Under the pieces are notes generated by a model. It searched no databases. It saw only the letters and a list, made by a program, of their open reading frames with translations, and was not told the DNA's origin. The translations under genes and the position numbers were made by a program. Shown piece by piece: positions 1 to 9,826 of a stretch of 64,000 bases of DNA. The stretch comes from Babesia bovis T2Bo (Eukaryota; Apicomplexa; Aconoidasida; Piroplasmida; Babesiidae): positions 1,364,001-1,428,000 of the forward strand of contig NC_010574.1 of assembly GCF_000165395.2 (NCBI RefSeq), written 5' to 3'. Positions within the stretch are counted from its first letter, which is position 1; each line of letters starts with the position of its first letter.

Positions 1-738
1 CACTGCTTTAAGTGGTTCAGCCTTCCCATGTGCATTGTGACTTTCATGCCACAGGCAATAAGGAACATGCATCCAAGGCTTAAAATGAAGATTACAAGAT
101 CTGATGCTATCATTATAGTGGCAGTTACCATCCTATGTAACCTAGTGGTCATCCCACTAGCCATCATGGCAGGTGTTATACTGGCGGCCTTCGCGTATGT
201 TTGGGAATCTAAATCCAGGTTCAAAGTTGAAATTTACATGGACAACGAAACTAACATCAAGTACTATGAAATCGAAGGTAATATTTTTTATGCCAGCAAG
301 CGTATGCTCACACGTGTTTTCACACCGGCAGATGACCCGCCCACCACAGTAATCGTACTGTTGGCGTCTACCACGCTCTTTGACTACACCGCCATTGAAA
401 CGCTCAACTCCCTCAAGGTAGAGTACGCAGCGTACAACAAAACGCTGCTGATCAAGGGTCTCAGCCATGGCTGCATTAAGAAGGTCGCAAAGATGAATCA
501 CTTATGCAGACACATGGAACATGACCTTGTTGGTATAGAAACGCCCAACCTGCCTACGTTATACAGCCGTTTTACACGTCTACGAGCTAAGTTGCAACTT
601 ATAACAATCCGCCCTGCTGACGATCAAGGAGAAATGCCAGTGGCTAACGAAAAGCCAAACGAAGATACCGATGAGACGGTTCAACTCAAGATCGTACCAC
701 ACGACTCAAAGGAAACATCAACGAAAGATACTTTATGA
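1..738 (+). CDS. SulP/SLC26-family anion transporter, 3' part (5' end outside window)
   Basis: The reading frame is open from the first base, so the 5' part lies outside the window; the first ATG at 28 is internal. The visible part has two hydrophobic stretches (about residues 28-64 counted from that ATG) followed by a cytoplasmic STAS-type domain. The STAS segment reads KYYEIEGNIFYAS, then a beta strand and the STTLFDYTAIETLNSL region, which matches the typical SulP pattern of a conserved Asp/Thr before an amphipathic helix. The tail after about residue 200 is polar and acidic. SulP proteins move inorganic anions such as sulfate or bicarbonate across membranes; substrate and membrane cannot be read from this fragment. 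The gene converges with NOP58, with about 250 bp of non-coding DNA between the stop codons. Confidence 0.8.
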   Translation, partial: HCFKWFSLPMCIVTFMPQAIRNMHPRLKMKITRSDAIIIVAVTILCNLVVIPLAIMAGVILAAFAYVWESKSRFKVEIYMDNETNIKYYEIEGNIFYASKRMLTRVFTPADDPPTTVIVLLASTTLFDYTAIETLNSLKVEYAAYNKTLLIKGLSHGCIKKVAKMNHLCRHMEHDLVGIETPNLPTLYSRFTRLRAKLQLITIRPADDQGEMPVANEKPNEDTDETVQLKIVPHDSKETSTKDTL

Positions 739-984
739 AGTAACATTACAACCTAAAATTACTTAAGGTGCAAGTTCTACAGCAATTGTGCACTTGTAGT
801 AACACCTTGAGGAAAGGTGCATAGCATATGAAATACAGCATACATTGTAGTACACTATGGTTGCATTACAGATATGGCTATGGCATTTAGATTCAAAATA
901 CATGCAACTAGACGTTATATTGTATGCTCATATCATATTGGACAACTTTTAAGCTAATTTGGCAAGTTGCACAACCTAATGGCG

Positions 985-2633
985 TCACTCTGATTCGTTT
1001 TGCTTAAAGCGCTTAGCAGAACTCCATTTGGGTTTCTGTAACTGCCCAGGCTTCTCTGGGCGCTTCATACCACCGGTATTCGTTATATCAGGCTTTCCTG
1101 AAAGCTCCAGTAATTTCTGTTCAAGGTAACGCTTGCTCTCGATCGCCACTGTAGGTTCTTGACTATCTTGCAAGGCATCAACACGAACACATAAAGCCAG
1201 TTTTGCCGCCAGAATGCGTGATATCTTACCCTTGTGTTTAGGTTGAGCTTGGCCTACAAACCCAGCATGGTAGATAATGCCATATTTAGGTGTAGGAGCA
1301 TTCGTCTTCAGAGCCCTAAACAGAGCCTTCTCGGCACCAAGGATCTGCACAGTAGATGCAGGATGCTTAGCCAAGTTTATTAAAGAACCACTGTGAGATA
1401 ACAGCCGCGCACCAATCACCTCACCAACCATGTGAGTTAGGTTAGGAGCCAAGGCGCGCATACGCATACGAAGGTACTCCTCCAAAGTAGAACGGTAGTT
1501 AAGCATCTCTTCCAGACGCTCTGCCAATTCATTAATAGCCTCCAAATCATCAGTCATCAGCTCAGAACCCATGGAAATTTCACATGCTTTCTTTATCTCA
1601 TCGACAACATCCTTTGGGAGAAATGACTCCAACTCATCTAGTGATGTTGACCCGCGGATGCCAATCTGACGTACAGCGCGAGAATATAACGTCATGTCCG
1701 GAACAATGTGAGATAACTCGGGGAAATGCCAACCGTACCATTCCTTCAGTCGCATGCCAAAGTTGTTTGCTTCGCGGTCAAGGTCGTCAAGAAGACCGAT
1801 GGCTTGAACGACCATTATATCCACCTTGTCAGGTGAAAATTTCAGCTTGAACCGAGCCAAAGAATGCGATAAACTCAAAGACATAGATCTGGCATCCGAT
1901 TCCGAAATACCTGACACCAATTCAAAAAACTGGCCCTTGAGGCCACGAGCGATCTCCAGCGTATTAGGGTTGTACACAACATCAATCTTCAATTTCTTCT
2001 GAATTTCAATAGCCAGACTCTTGTCACAAACACCTAATGGCTCTACTATTTTAGCCTCGACTACTTTCTTTTTTAGCAAACGCTTGAGCTGCTTGCCCAA
2101 ACGTGACTCAGACAACGCCGTAGCCTCTTCAAGAGCATCGTCAGTAGTGTTAAATTTGGAAAAGGCTGATAATTTTACCCTGTTAATGAATTATAACGAT
2201 CTAATTAATAACGCTTGCGCAATATTAACACAAAATATATAGGCACGCATAACCTGGTGATCCTAGCGCAACGACATCACCAAAGTATTATACAGCTCAC
2301 GCAAAAACCACGGACTATACCAGCGCACATTTCCCGTATTATAGTACTATACATATGAATTAAAACCTTCTATACTCCCATCCATCTGGGTTAACACATA
2401 AGGAATTATTACGGATATCTACCGGGAAGGAAACACACCAAACACGATTTACAAATTGACTTCTCGTTTATATCATTGAGGAAAATAAATCTACAGATAT
2501 ACACTTACGATGAACGGGCGGTGTCGCCGTCTTGAAAAAACGAAGGGACTTCATCGACGCTGCATTCGAGCAAGCGAGAATCTGTAATCTTGAATAGGCC
2601 ATAACCGGCCGATGTCTCTAAAAGCACTAACAT
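985..2633 (-). CDS. NOP58: NOP58, box C/D snoRNP core protein
   Basis: Two exons, 2633-2509 and 2179-985, give 439 aa. Exon 1 begins MLVLLETSAGYGLFK, the NOP58 N-terminus, and ends at a GTAAGT donor. Exon 2 resumes after an ACAG acceptor as VKLSAFSKFNTTDDALEEAT. The Nop domain in the second half contains ALAPNLTHMVGEVIGARL, then GSLINLAKHPASTVQILGAE and KHKGKISRILAAK, which bind the snoRNA/15.5K surface. The C-terminus is basic, as in other NOP58 proteins though shorter. NOP58 works in the nucleolus with fibrillarin and NOP56 to guide 2'-O-methylation and rRNA processing. The 329-nt intron is about ten times the usual length here. It is divergent from the Gemin2-like gene and shares a 420-bp upstream region with it. 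NOP56 is the alternative, but the N-terminus fits NOP58 better. Confidence 0.93.
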
Positions 2634-3053
2634 CGTAGCCAACTATGGCCAAATTGTGGTAATTAAGCTGATGTGTGTCTCTATCTACCAAATTTTCTCC
2701 ACCCCATCCAAGCTACGACTTTGCTGAAGCTGCAATTATCGGTCCAGTAGGTATTTACCTATCCTAGTGGGTGGTGTCGAACTGTCGGATCTTTTAGGGG
2801 CGTATGTTCACCAAGTATTTTATTGCTATATCAATGGTTCGTGAACTAAATTGCCAGACATGAAAGCAATACCAGTAACAGTCTAAAACGTCATATATTG
2901 GTGGCAGAGCATTCTATCCAGTAGTAAGGGTATTAAAATATAACCTGTAGCTAATAATATACTAGGATTCATATGTAGTAAATGAAATGTTGCGATAAGC
3001 TCGCATAACATCCCGGTGAAATTTTCACGCGGATTCTTTCTCAGTAAACTGAA
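2634..3053. promoter_or_regulatory. Divergent intergenic region between NOP58 and the Gemin2-like gene
   Basis: This is the 420-bp gap between two outward-facing start codons. It has no open frame of useful length and no tRNA-like element. It should hold both promoters; no specific site could be picked with confidence. Confidence 0.5.
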
Positions 3054-3860
3054 ATGACAGACACAAACATTCCCCTGGAAAATGGGAATTCACCAATACT
3101 GGCATATGACATGTCGGTGACAAATGTAGAAGATTATTTAGCAAGTGTCAGACAGGAAGAGAATCTTCTTCCAAATGTAATTATCGCATCAGCAAAGAAA
3201 CCATCAGCGAGCATTCCTGTCAAGAATTCAACTAAATTTGAACGCCTGCAAAAGATATCAAATGAAGCGTCAGATAGCGATCCGCGGTTCGTAATAAATG
3301 GCGACGCACTTAACTATTTTAAACACATGAAGGCGCAGCTTCATTCCAATATTCCTCAGGCTCAATCACAACATAACTGCGCCCTGGTGAATTATTGCGT
3401 TAATACGTTTCCCAAAGAAAGTGACATCAGCTCAACAGAAAACTTCCTACAGAATTTGCGTGATGATCAGTGGAGTGAACTGTTTGCATCGAATCCTCCT
3501 GATGCATTAGAAATAGCGAGCGCCGGGTTCAGCTTCCGTAATTTGCAACAAATCCTGCATAATTTGGCTAATCTCATATGCGAAGGGAAGGGGAGCAATA
3601 TTGATGAAAAAACATCCACGTGGCTGTTTGCTATACTTCTCCTTTTAGATGATCTGTTTGCAATACAGGAATCCATATCATATGAATTGCAACGCATAAA
3701 AAGAGCTCTTGATAGGTATATACCATCAATGATTGATAGTTTGGCCAGTGGTGACACAAAATCAGATAAACATATGATAGAGCGTGAAACTGCTGAAATG
3801 GTTATATCGGGGCATGTCTTGAACCTATGTATAATAAGGCAACATTTCAAACAGTGTTAG
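3054..3860 (+). CDS. Gemin2 / SMN-interacting protein 1 (SIP1) family protein
   Basis: Single exon, 268 aa. The N-terminal segment VTNVEDYLASVRQEENLLP matches the conserved Gemin2 start (Asp/Glu-Tyr-Leu, Val-Arg, Glu, then a Pro-anchored hydrophobic patch). The C-terminal half is helical, with TWLFAILLLLDD and VLNLCIIRQHFKQC equivalent to the WLFALL...LNLLICIISRFF pattern of the family. Gemin2 binds the Sm-protein pentamer and SMN during cytoplasmic assembly of spliceosomal snRNPs. Length is close to the family norm. Between these blocks the sequence is divergent, which is common in apicomplexan Gemin2, so the call rests on two blocks. It lies among other RNA-processing genes (NOP58, DBR1). 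Confidence 0.65.
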   Translation: MTDTNIPLENGNSPILAYDMSVTNVEDYLASVRQEENLLPNVIIASAKKPSASIPVKNSTKFERLQKISNEASDSDPRFVINGDALNYFKHMKAQLHSNIPQAQSQHNCALVNYCVNTFPKESDISSTENFLQNLRDDQWSELFASNPPDALEIASAGFSFRNLQQILHNLANLICEGKGSNIDEKTSTWLFAILLLLDDLFAIQESISYELQRIKRALDRYIPSMIDSLASGDTKSDKHMIERETAEMVISGHVLNLCIIRQHFKQC

Positions 3861-4760
3861 TTTAATGTTGACGTTAGCCTATGGTACGCTATTGATTCGA
3901 GAAAACATGCTATGTAAAAATCCTCACAACTTCATTCATGAATTTTGTTCCACTATGTGCCCATTGGACACTTGCGATATTGCTCTCATTGACTCCCTTG
4001 CCGTGTATTATGCTGTGTCTGGAGCCGGTTGAAGAATGAACTTAACAATATTGGTACCAAGAAAGGTATCATGTTTGTTATTATTGCGGTAAGTAAGGCA
4101 ATGAAGCGTATTCCAACCCTAACATTTAACGGAATATCAATATCTAGTTCGTAATGATCCCCTACAATCCATTAGTAATGGTAAATTAGAACATACATTG
4201 GCTGTACTGTTGCGTATATGCGAACAGCTGGCGATAAGGTTCACCTAAAATGTGTAAGCACATTTACGTAATACCTACCGGTATATATACGAATAGCAAA
4301 TAGAAGTACCACTAATCCGTATAAAGCTGCTATCTGCCATTTACATTCTGGGATTATAGAGGCCTACAGTGTTGTTAATTCAACTCAAACATCGTGCAAC
4401 GTTAATTGGCACTTTAATATAACTCCATGTAAAACTAACCGATATCTGCTGCCTGATAGCTGATGAAATATCGGCAAAGTTCATCTTGTATAACGAACGA
4501 GGCTCAAAGAAACGAAAGTCGTTTCCTGAACCTGGACAACAACACTTCCAACAATGTCGGATGAAACACGACCGACGATGAAGTAGCCGTCATGAATCAA
4601 TGAAATATATTACTTTATAGGTGAATTAAACGTATTAGATGGAAGATGTGTAGAGTTGTAAGGCCATATTAAACGCGAAGGTAGGGTATTATAAGTGGAA
4701 GCTGGAGCACATATTCTAAGCCCATGTATAGCACATTTAACCTTCCATATACTCTTTAAA
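3861..4760. other. Non-coding stretch between the Gemin2-like gene and DBR1
   Basis: A 900-bp AT-rich gap between two plus-strand genes. No frame longer than about 60 codons, no tRNA-like fold and no repeat array was seen. It should contain the Gemin2 3' UTR and the DBR1 promoter. Confidence 0.4.
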
Positions 4761-6232
4761 ATGCATGTAAGTTAACTTGATAGTCTTTATAGCTCTTAGG
4801 TTGCAATAGCAGGATGCGTACATGGAGAACTTGATATGATATATGAAAAAATTAAGAAGAAAGATGATGAAGACAATACTAAAACCGTTGTAGTACTATG
4901 TTGCGGTGATTTTCAGGCTATTCGAAATGCTGCGGACTTGGAAGATTTATGTTGCCCGCCTAAATACAAGCATTACGGAGATTTTAAAGATTATTATGAG
5001 GGCAAAAAGGAAGCTCCTATACTTACCATATTCGTAGGTGGAAACCACGAGGCTCCAATGTTTTTAAAAGAGTTGTAAGTGGTTACGTAGCATAACGTTT
5101 CATTAACCAATGTGTCGTCTTCCTGGTACATTGTAAAAATAGCCTATTTTATCTTTGCATGATCAAAGATGCGTTATACCATCTGGTTATGTCGTAGTTC
5201 TTAACGTGTGATCTTTAAAATTTTGATTTGATTTGTGAAGCATAGATTGTACTATAGATATTACGGAGGATGGGTAGCAAAAAACATATATTATATGGGT
5301 CATTCGGGTCTTGTAAACATTAATGGCTTACGTATCGCGGGATTGTCTGGAATATATGATGCTAGGGATTTTAAGAGAGGTATGTAATTTGTTGTATTTG
5401 ATATGTGTATAGGGTATTTTGAAACCGCTCCATTGAATGAATTTACGAAACGTTCTTCATATCACATACGTGAATTTGATGTGGAAAAACTTATGATGGT
5501 TCGTTTTTGCTATAAATCAACAGTGTTTTAGGTAGAGAATCCGGTGGACATTGTAATATCGCATGATTGGCCAAGAGGCATCGAACGTTTTGGAAATGTG
5601 AATGAACTTATTCACAAAAGAAAACATCTAGCTCCAGATATAAATGCGAAGAAATTAGGTAGTCCACATGCCTGGGATTTGTTAAAGAAACTGAAACCAC
5701 GTTATTGGTTCGCAGCTCATCATCATATACGGTTCGAAGCGAACGTTGAACATGATGAGGGAAACACATATTTTCTTGCCCTTGACAAGCCAATAAGGCC
5801 AGATTATTTTATGGAATTTATTTTTGTACCACCCTCGAAATCGCAGAAGCGTAAACAAGACGAAGAAGCAAATCTGTGTTATGACGTGGAATGGTTATCT
5901 ATCGTAGCAACAAATGCAAGGCTGATGCCCCTTAACTCATTTCCATCCTCGGTGGATCTTTTATTAAAGTAAGTCAACTTGTTGGTGTTATTATAATGTC
6001 TAGAAAACCTAATAAGAACATGAATCAGAGTGTTATTGACGGTTTGTTGAAAGCAGGATGTGAGCCTTGTACCATAGATGGGTCAACAGGATACAAAATT
6101 GTATTTCCTGGTCATGACTATATTATAGAACCATCAAAACAGCGATCTATGCTGATGAATATGTTGAATATTAGCGATAACGCTTACTTCTCTCCGAAAT
6201 CGGCATCCAAATTCAAAGTCAACATGAAGTAA
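4761..6232 (+). CDS. DBR1: RNA lariat debranching enzyme DBR1
   Basis: Six exons fit in frame: 4761-4766, 4800-5074, 5258-5379, 5413-5498, 5532-5968 and 6004-6232, total 384 aa. Exon 1 codes only Met-His. The metallophosphoesterase residues are all present: GCVHGELD, CGDFQAIRN, GGNHE, YYGGWVAKN, SHDWPRG and AAHHHIRF. These bind the metal pair that cleaves the 2'-5' bond of intron lariats. The insertion and recognition loop typical of DBR1 follows GGNHE. Introns are 33, 183, 33, 33 and 35 nt. The last intron could be retained, which would stop the protein at 5972; splicing adds a basic 77-residue tail that is not clearly conserved. DBR1 acts in the nucleus to recycle introns, fitting an intron-rich genome. 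Confidence 0.92.
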
Positions 6233-6530
6233 ATTTTCCCTTATTAGGTGGAATCTGTTGTGATAATTACGAGGCTATATTTTTTCTACATTTACTTTAT
6301 ATGCGTAGCATGTATACTGCTGTGAAATAGATTGCATTATGATGTATTGTCAATAAAGTGTCATGATAGAATCACATGTGGCACATGAACGTGCTCCTTA
6401 AAGCTGAACTTATTGGTCTTCCTAGTTATGTATAAATTGCAAAATGATTGACATAGGTATTTGTATGAAGCATGTGATAGTTGAAGTCTATGTTTGTGAA
6501 TAATTCCAATATTATGTCATATCCTACACA

Positions 6531-8581
6531 ATGCCGTGCAAGTATCCGTCGTAAGCTCTCACTATACAGTCCACTGAAAGTAATACAGTGTATCGGGGGT
6601 GTCAATCGATAGATGGGAATCTGCCTTATATGATGAAAAACCTGTTAAAACTGTCGAAATAACTCAATGTTCCACTGCAGAGCCTGAAGAAGTTAGTACA
6701 ACCGGGGCTGAACCACCAAGTGAGGCGATGACTCACAGATTATGTAAATGGATTTTTGACTTAGTTAATAAGCTAAAGTATTGCATAAGAAAGGATTCGG
6801 CAGATCATGATGTTAGCGGTAAACTGATTGTATTGCGAACGGCACTGATTATATATTCTACTGCCTATATATGCAGGTTGGTTGTAAAATCGATAAAAGG
6901 ACTCACATCACCAAATAATCACCTTCTTTATGTACATATATACTTGTGTATATGTTACACCTGTGCATCTTTGATTCGTTGTTAAATGATTTTCAGTTTG
7001 GTGTTAAACAAGACAACATTTGATGGGAAATGTATGGGAAATGTGGATTTTGGTTATGGAACCTTAGGGCATCCATTCCATTCTCCTTTAGGGTATAATG
7101 CATGTACTCAGAACACAAAAACCAAAATAATAGAACCAAATTTTCATATACATCAAAATACAGAAGGACAACAAGTGCTTGTGTGGAAAGAAAACGAAAG
7201 ATGGCACGATCGTATTTCGGAGCCTGGTTCTCAGTCATTGACAGTATTGGGTGCTGTTGACACGAACCATATTCGAATATATGGCGAATGGTTTAGAATA
7301 TTTACAGGCATCATACTGCATGCAGGGTGGTTCCATCTGTTAAATAATGCATTGATCCATTTTATTGTTTTATATATAATAGAACCGGTGAGTCATACGT
7401 ATATAAACTCATTGTGGAAAATATATACATATTGGAACTGATTTATTGAAATTCAGGAATGGGGGTTTTACAGAACTCTGCTAGGCTATTTTGTAACGGG
7501 TTGTGGAAGCTATCTAGCTGGAGCTGTTTTTATTCCCTGCCTTAGGCAAATAGGTTCATCAGGCGTACATTTTGGGTTTATTGGGGCCATTGCACCGTAC
7601 TGTGTTGAGAATTGGTATAGGATGGGATCGCCTGTAATAGTTTTGAGCTTGAGTTTGTTAGTACCTCTCTTGGATCTATGTATAAAAGAGGCAGATATTG
7701 GAATCCAAATACACCTGGTAGGTTTCATCTGTCTACAAGTACAGTATTGCATGTACCTGATTCAGTGTTTTTTATATGTGATCTACGGTGAATTCAATTG
7801 TCCATGGCAGATGAAAACTTCCCCACCGTTAAGTTGAACTTTATTTTACTCTAATAGGCTATTAACAGTAACACCAAAGCCTGGGGTACTCATTAAAACA
7901 TTCCTATGCACTGTGTAGTCCACATGTCTATTTGGTAAACAAACATTTTCATTATGCTGTAATGGATTTATGAGTAATTTTGGCATAACGACACAATATT
8001 GTTTAGGGTGGCTATATTTTTGGTATGTTATATGGTTTTTCTACAATAAAGGCGGTCACACTGTTTGACAAAGGAGTTCCATACTACCGATTCACTATAA
8101 AATTTTTCAGCCGATGGCTGAAAGAAAGCACTAGAAACCTATATATACGAAAAGTTGTGAAAGCCTGTCAAATTGAAGAAATGAATCGAATACAATATGA
8201 AAACCAAGCTAAAAGCAGCACATGTGGATTTTTCTTCATGAAACGTCTTTTCGGCGTTTATCCACTGGGACCTTATCGCATGAGACCTCGTGATTGGGTG
8301 ACAAGGGGAATCAGTTTTTGTTTAATGGTAACTCGCGTATAATGCGTATGCTTATTTGATGTTAGGTAATTTTGATGACATTTTTGATTTTAATGTTGTG
8401 TTTCGAGCCACTATACAGCAGCTTCAACCCGACGGTATCAAGTGCCTTCACACAAACATGCATTTGTTGTTATATTAAGATTAGAAATAAATCTGCTCTA
8501 CAAAGACTTCAAGTACTAGATTTGGCAGGCAAGTACTTTTGCTTTAGAAGCAAAGAGTATGCTAACAGATATTGCTTCTAA
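6531..8581 (+). CDS. Rhomboid intramembrane serine protease A (ROM4-like)
   Basis: Model of six exons: 6531-6550, 6589-6945, 6997-7387, 7457-7717, 8007-8327 and 8366-8581, giving 521 aa. A long polar N-terminus precedes the first membrane span. The rhomboid core includes ILHAGWFHLLNN, IGSSGVHFGFIGA with the nucleophilic Ser in GSSG, and IHLGGYIFGMLYGF with the catalytic His. A final span (about VILMTFLILMLCF) lies before a Cys-rich tail. Apicomplexan ROM4-type enzymes cut adhesins within the membrane at the parasite surface, releasing attachments during invasion. Four intron positions and phases match rhomboid B at 14831-16686, so the two are paralogues. The first 20-nt exon and the 6946 GTGTAT donor are the least certain parts. 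Downstream lies a convergent subtilisin gene. Confidence 0.85.
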
Positions 8582-9826
8582 AACAATTTCCCCCAATCGC
8601 AATGTTCTGTCTAAATAGAGGATCCTGGTTCTCTTTCGTTGTAAAAGCTACTTATTTACATACTAAATATATCGTTTCACAAAGATTGTCTTTCGCACAA
8701 ACATTTACTTGGCCGGAATAAATTTAAATTTATGATTCCAATTACAGAAAAATGTCATGAAATGTAACCTTTTGAGGCTTTGGAATACATTACAGTTTAC
8801 TACAAAGCGACGAAATGTTTTTCATGATTGGTGACATAACAAGATAAGAATGCCCAATGTAGTTTTTAGTTCGATTAGATAACGTATGCTCTAAAAACAC
8901 TTTTTATTTAAACACCCATATATAGGGTATTTATATTGTAAAGGCGTAGTTACCAGCAGATTAAATACATTTGTTTATGGCTTAGCAATTTTAACATTAG
9001 GGATAACGTATAAAAAGTTGTTAATAAAATGTATCATATAATCATGTATGTTCCACTAACATTATGAGAAACATGTAACAATGTTCTAATTGGGAAATGT
9101 GATGGAAATTTTCAGTTATCTCTCGAAGGCTTTGTTATTAATCTAGCGTCCCTACATTTATAAAGTAACTTCAATAGAGTACTATCTTATGAAGAATAAT
9201 GATCAATGAAAATAGATAGATATGGTTATCACTAATGAGAATACGCATTACTATATTTTAGATATTGTACATTGCTACCCAAACTAGAAATTCACACTAT
9301 GTATACAGAGTAAATATTCTTAATTTTTTAAAACCGCATATGGCAATATTCATTATGTATATTAACTATTCAACATTTTCGATCATTTTAGTATTATCCC
9401 CAGTCGATTACTTTTTACGTTGAAAGGGGGATCTAGTTAGGGGGTTAATTTCCAAATTCCCCCCACTTACCAGACTGCCAAAAAACTTTAAAACCATGCC
9501 CCATTTGAATAAAACACCATAACTTAAAATACAACAACTATTGGGGGAGGTATGCAGGCGTGATGGAATTAAGACATCAGTAACCTGATGACTATAAAAT
9601 GATATTTAACATTTCATGTAGGTAAAAATAGATGCATGATTCATTTTACGATGCTGTGTTTTTAATAACAATGGTTTGTAATACCCGTGCCATGAGATGA
9701 CATAATCGTATGGTGTAACAGCACCATATTTTAATGTAACAACAACCTGTAAGAAATACAGCCAAAATAGCAAAAGGCTTTGAATAATGGTATTGGATGA
9801 CATCCTATTTATTGCCATATTCGAAA
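8582..9826. other. Convergent non-coding region between rhomboid A and the subtilisin gene
   Basis: About 1.25 kb, AT-rich, between two stop codons. It contains a G5/C5 hairpin at 9440-9464 (reported separately). A 74-codon minus-strand frame at 9606-9830 shows no recognisable features and is not taken as a gene. Confidence 0.4.

Noticed and set aside
739..984. Hairpin AAGGTG...CACCTT between SulP and NOP58
   Set aside because: The arms are only six bases with a long loop, too weak to call a terminator.
2180..2508. Box C/D snoRNA in the NOP58 intron
   Set aside because: A C-box-like GTGATGT occurs, but there is no CTGA box D and no terminal stem.
5996..6232. Separate small gene starting at the ATG at 5996
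   Set aside because: The ATG lies inside a GTAAGT...TAG intron of 35 nt that joins this frame to DBR1. I kept it as the last DBR1 exon, with stated doubt.
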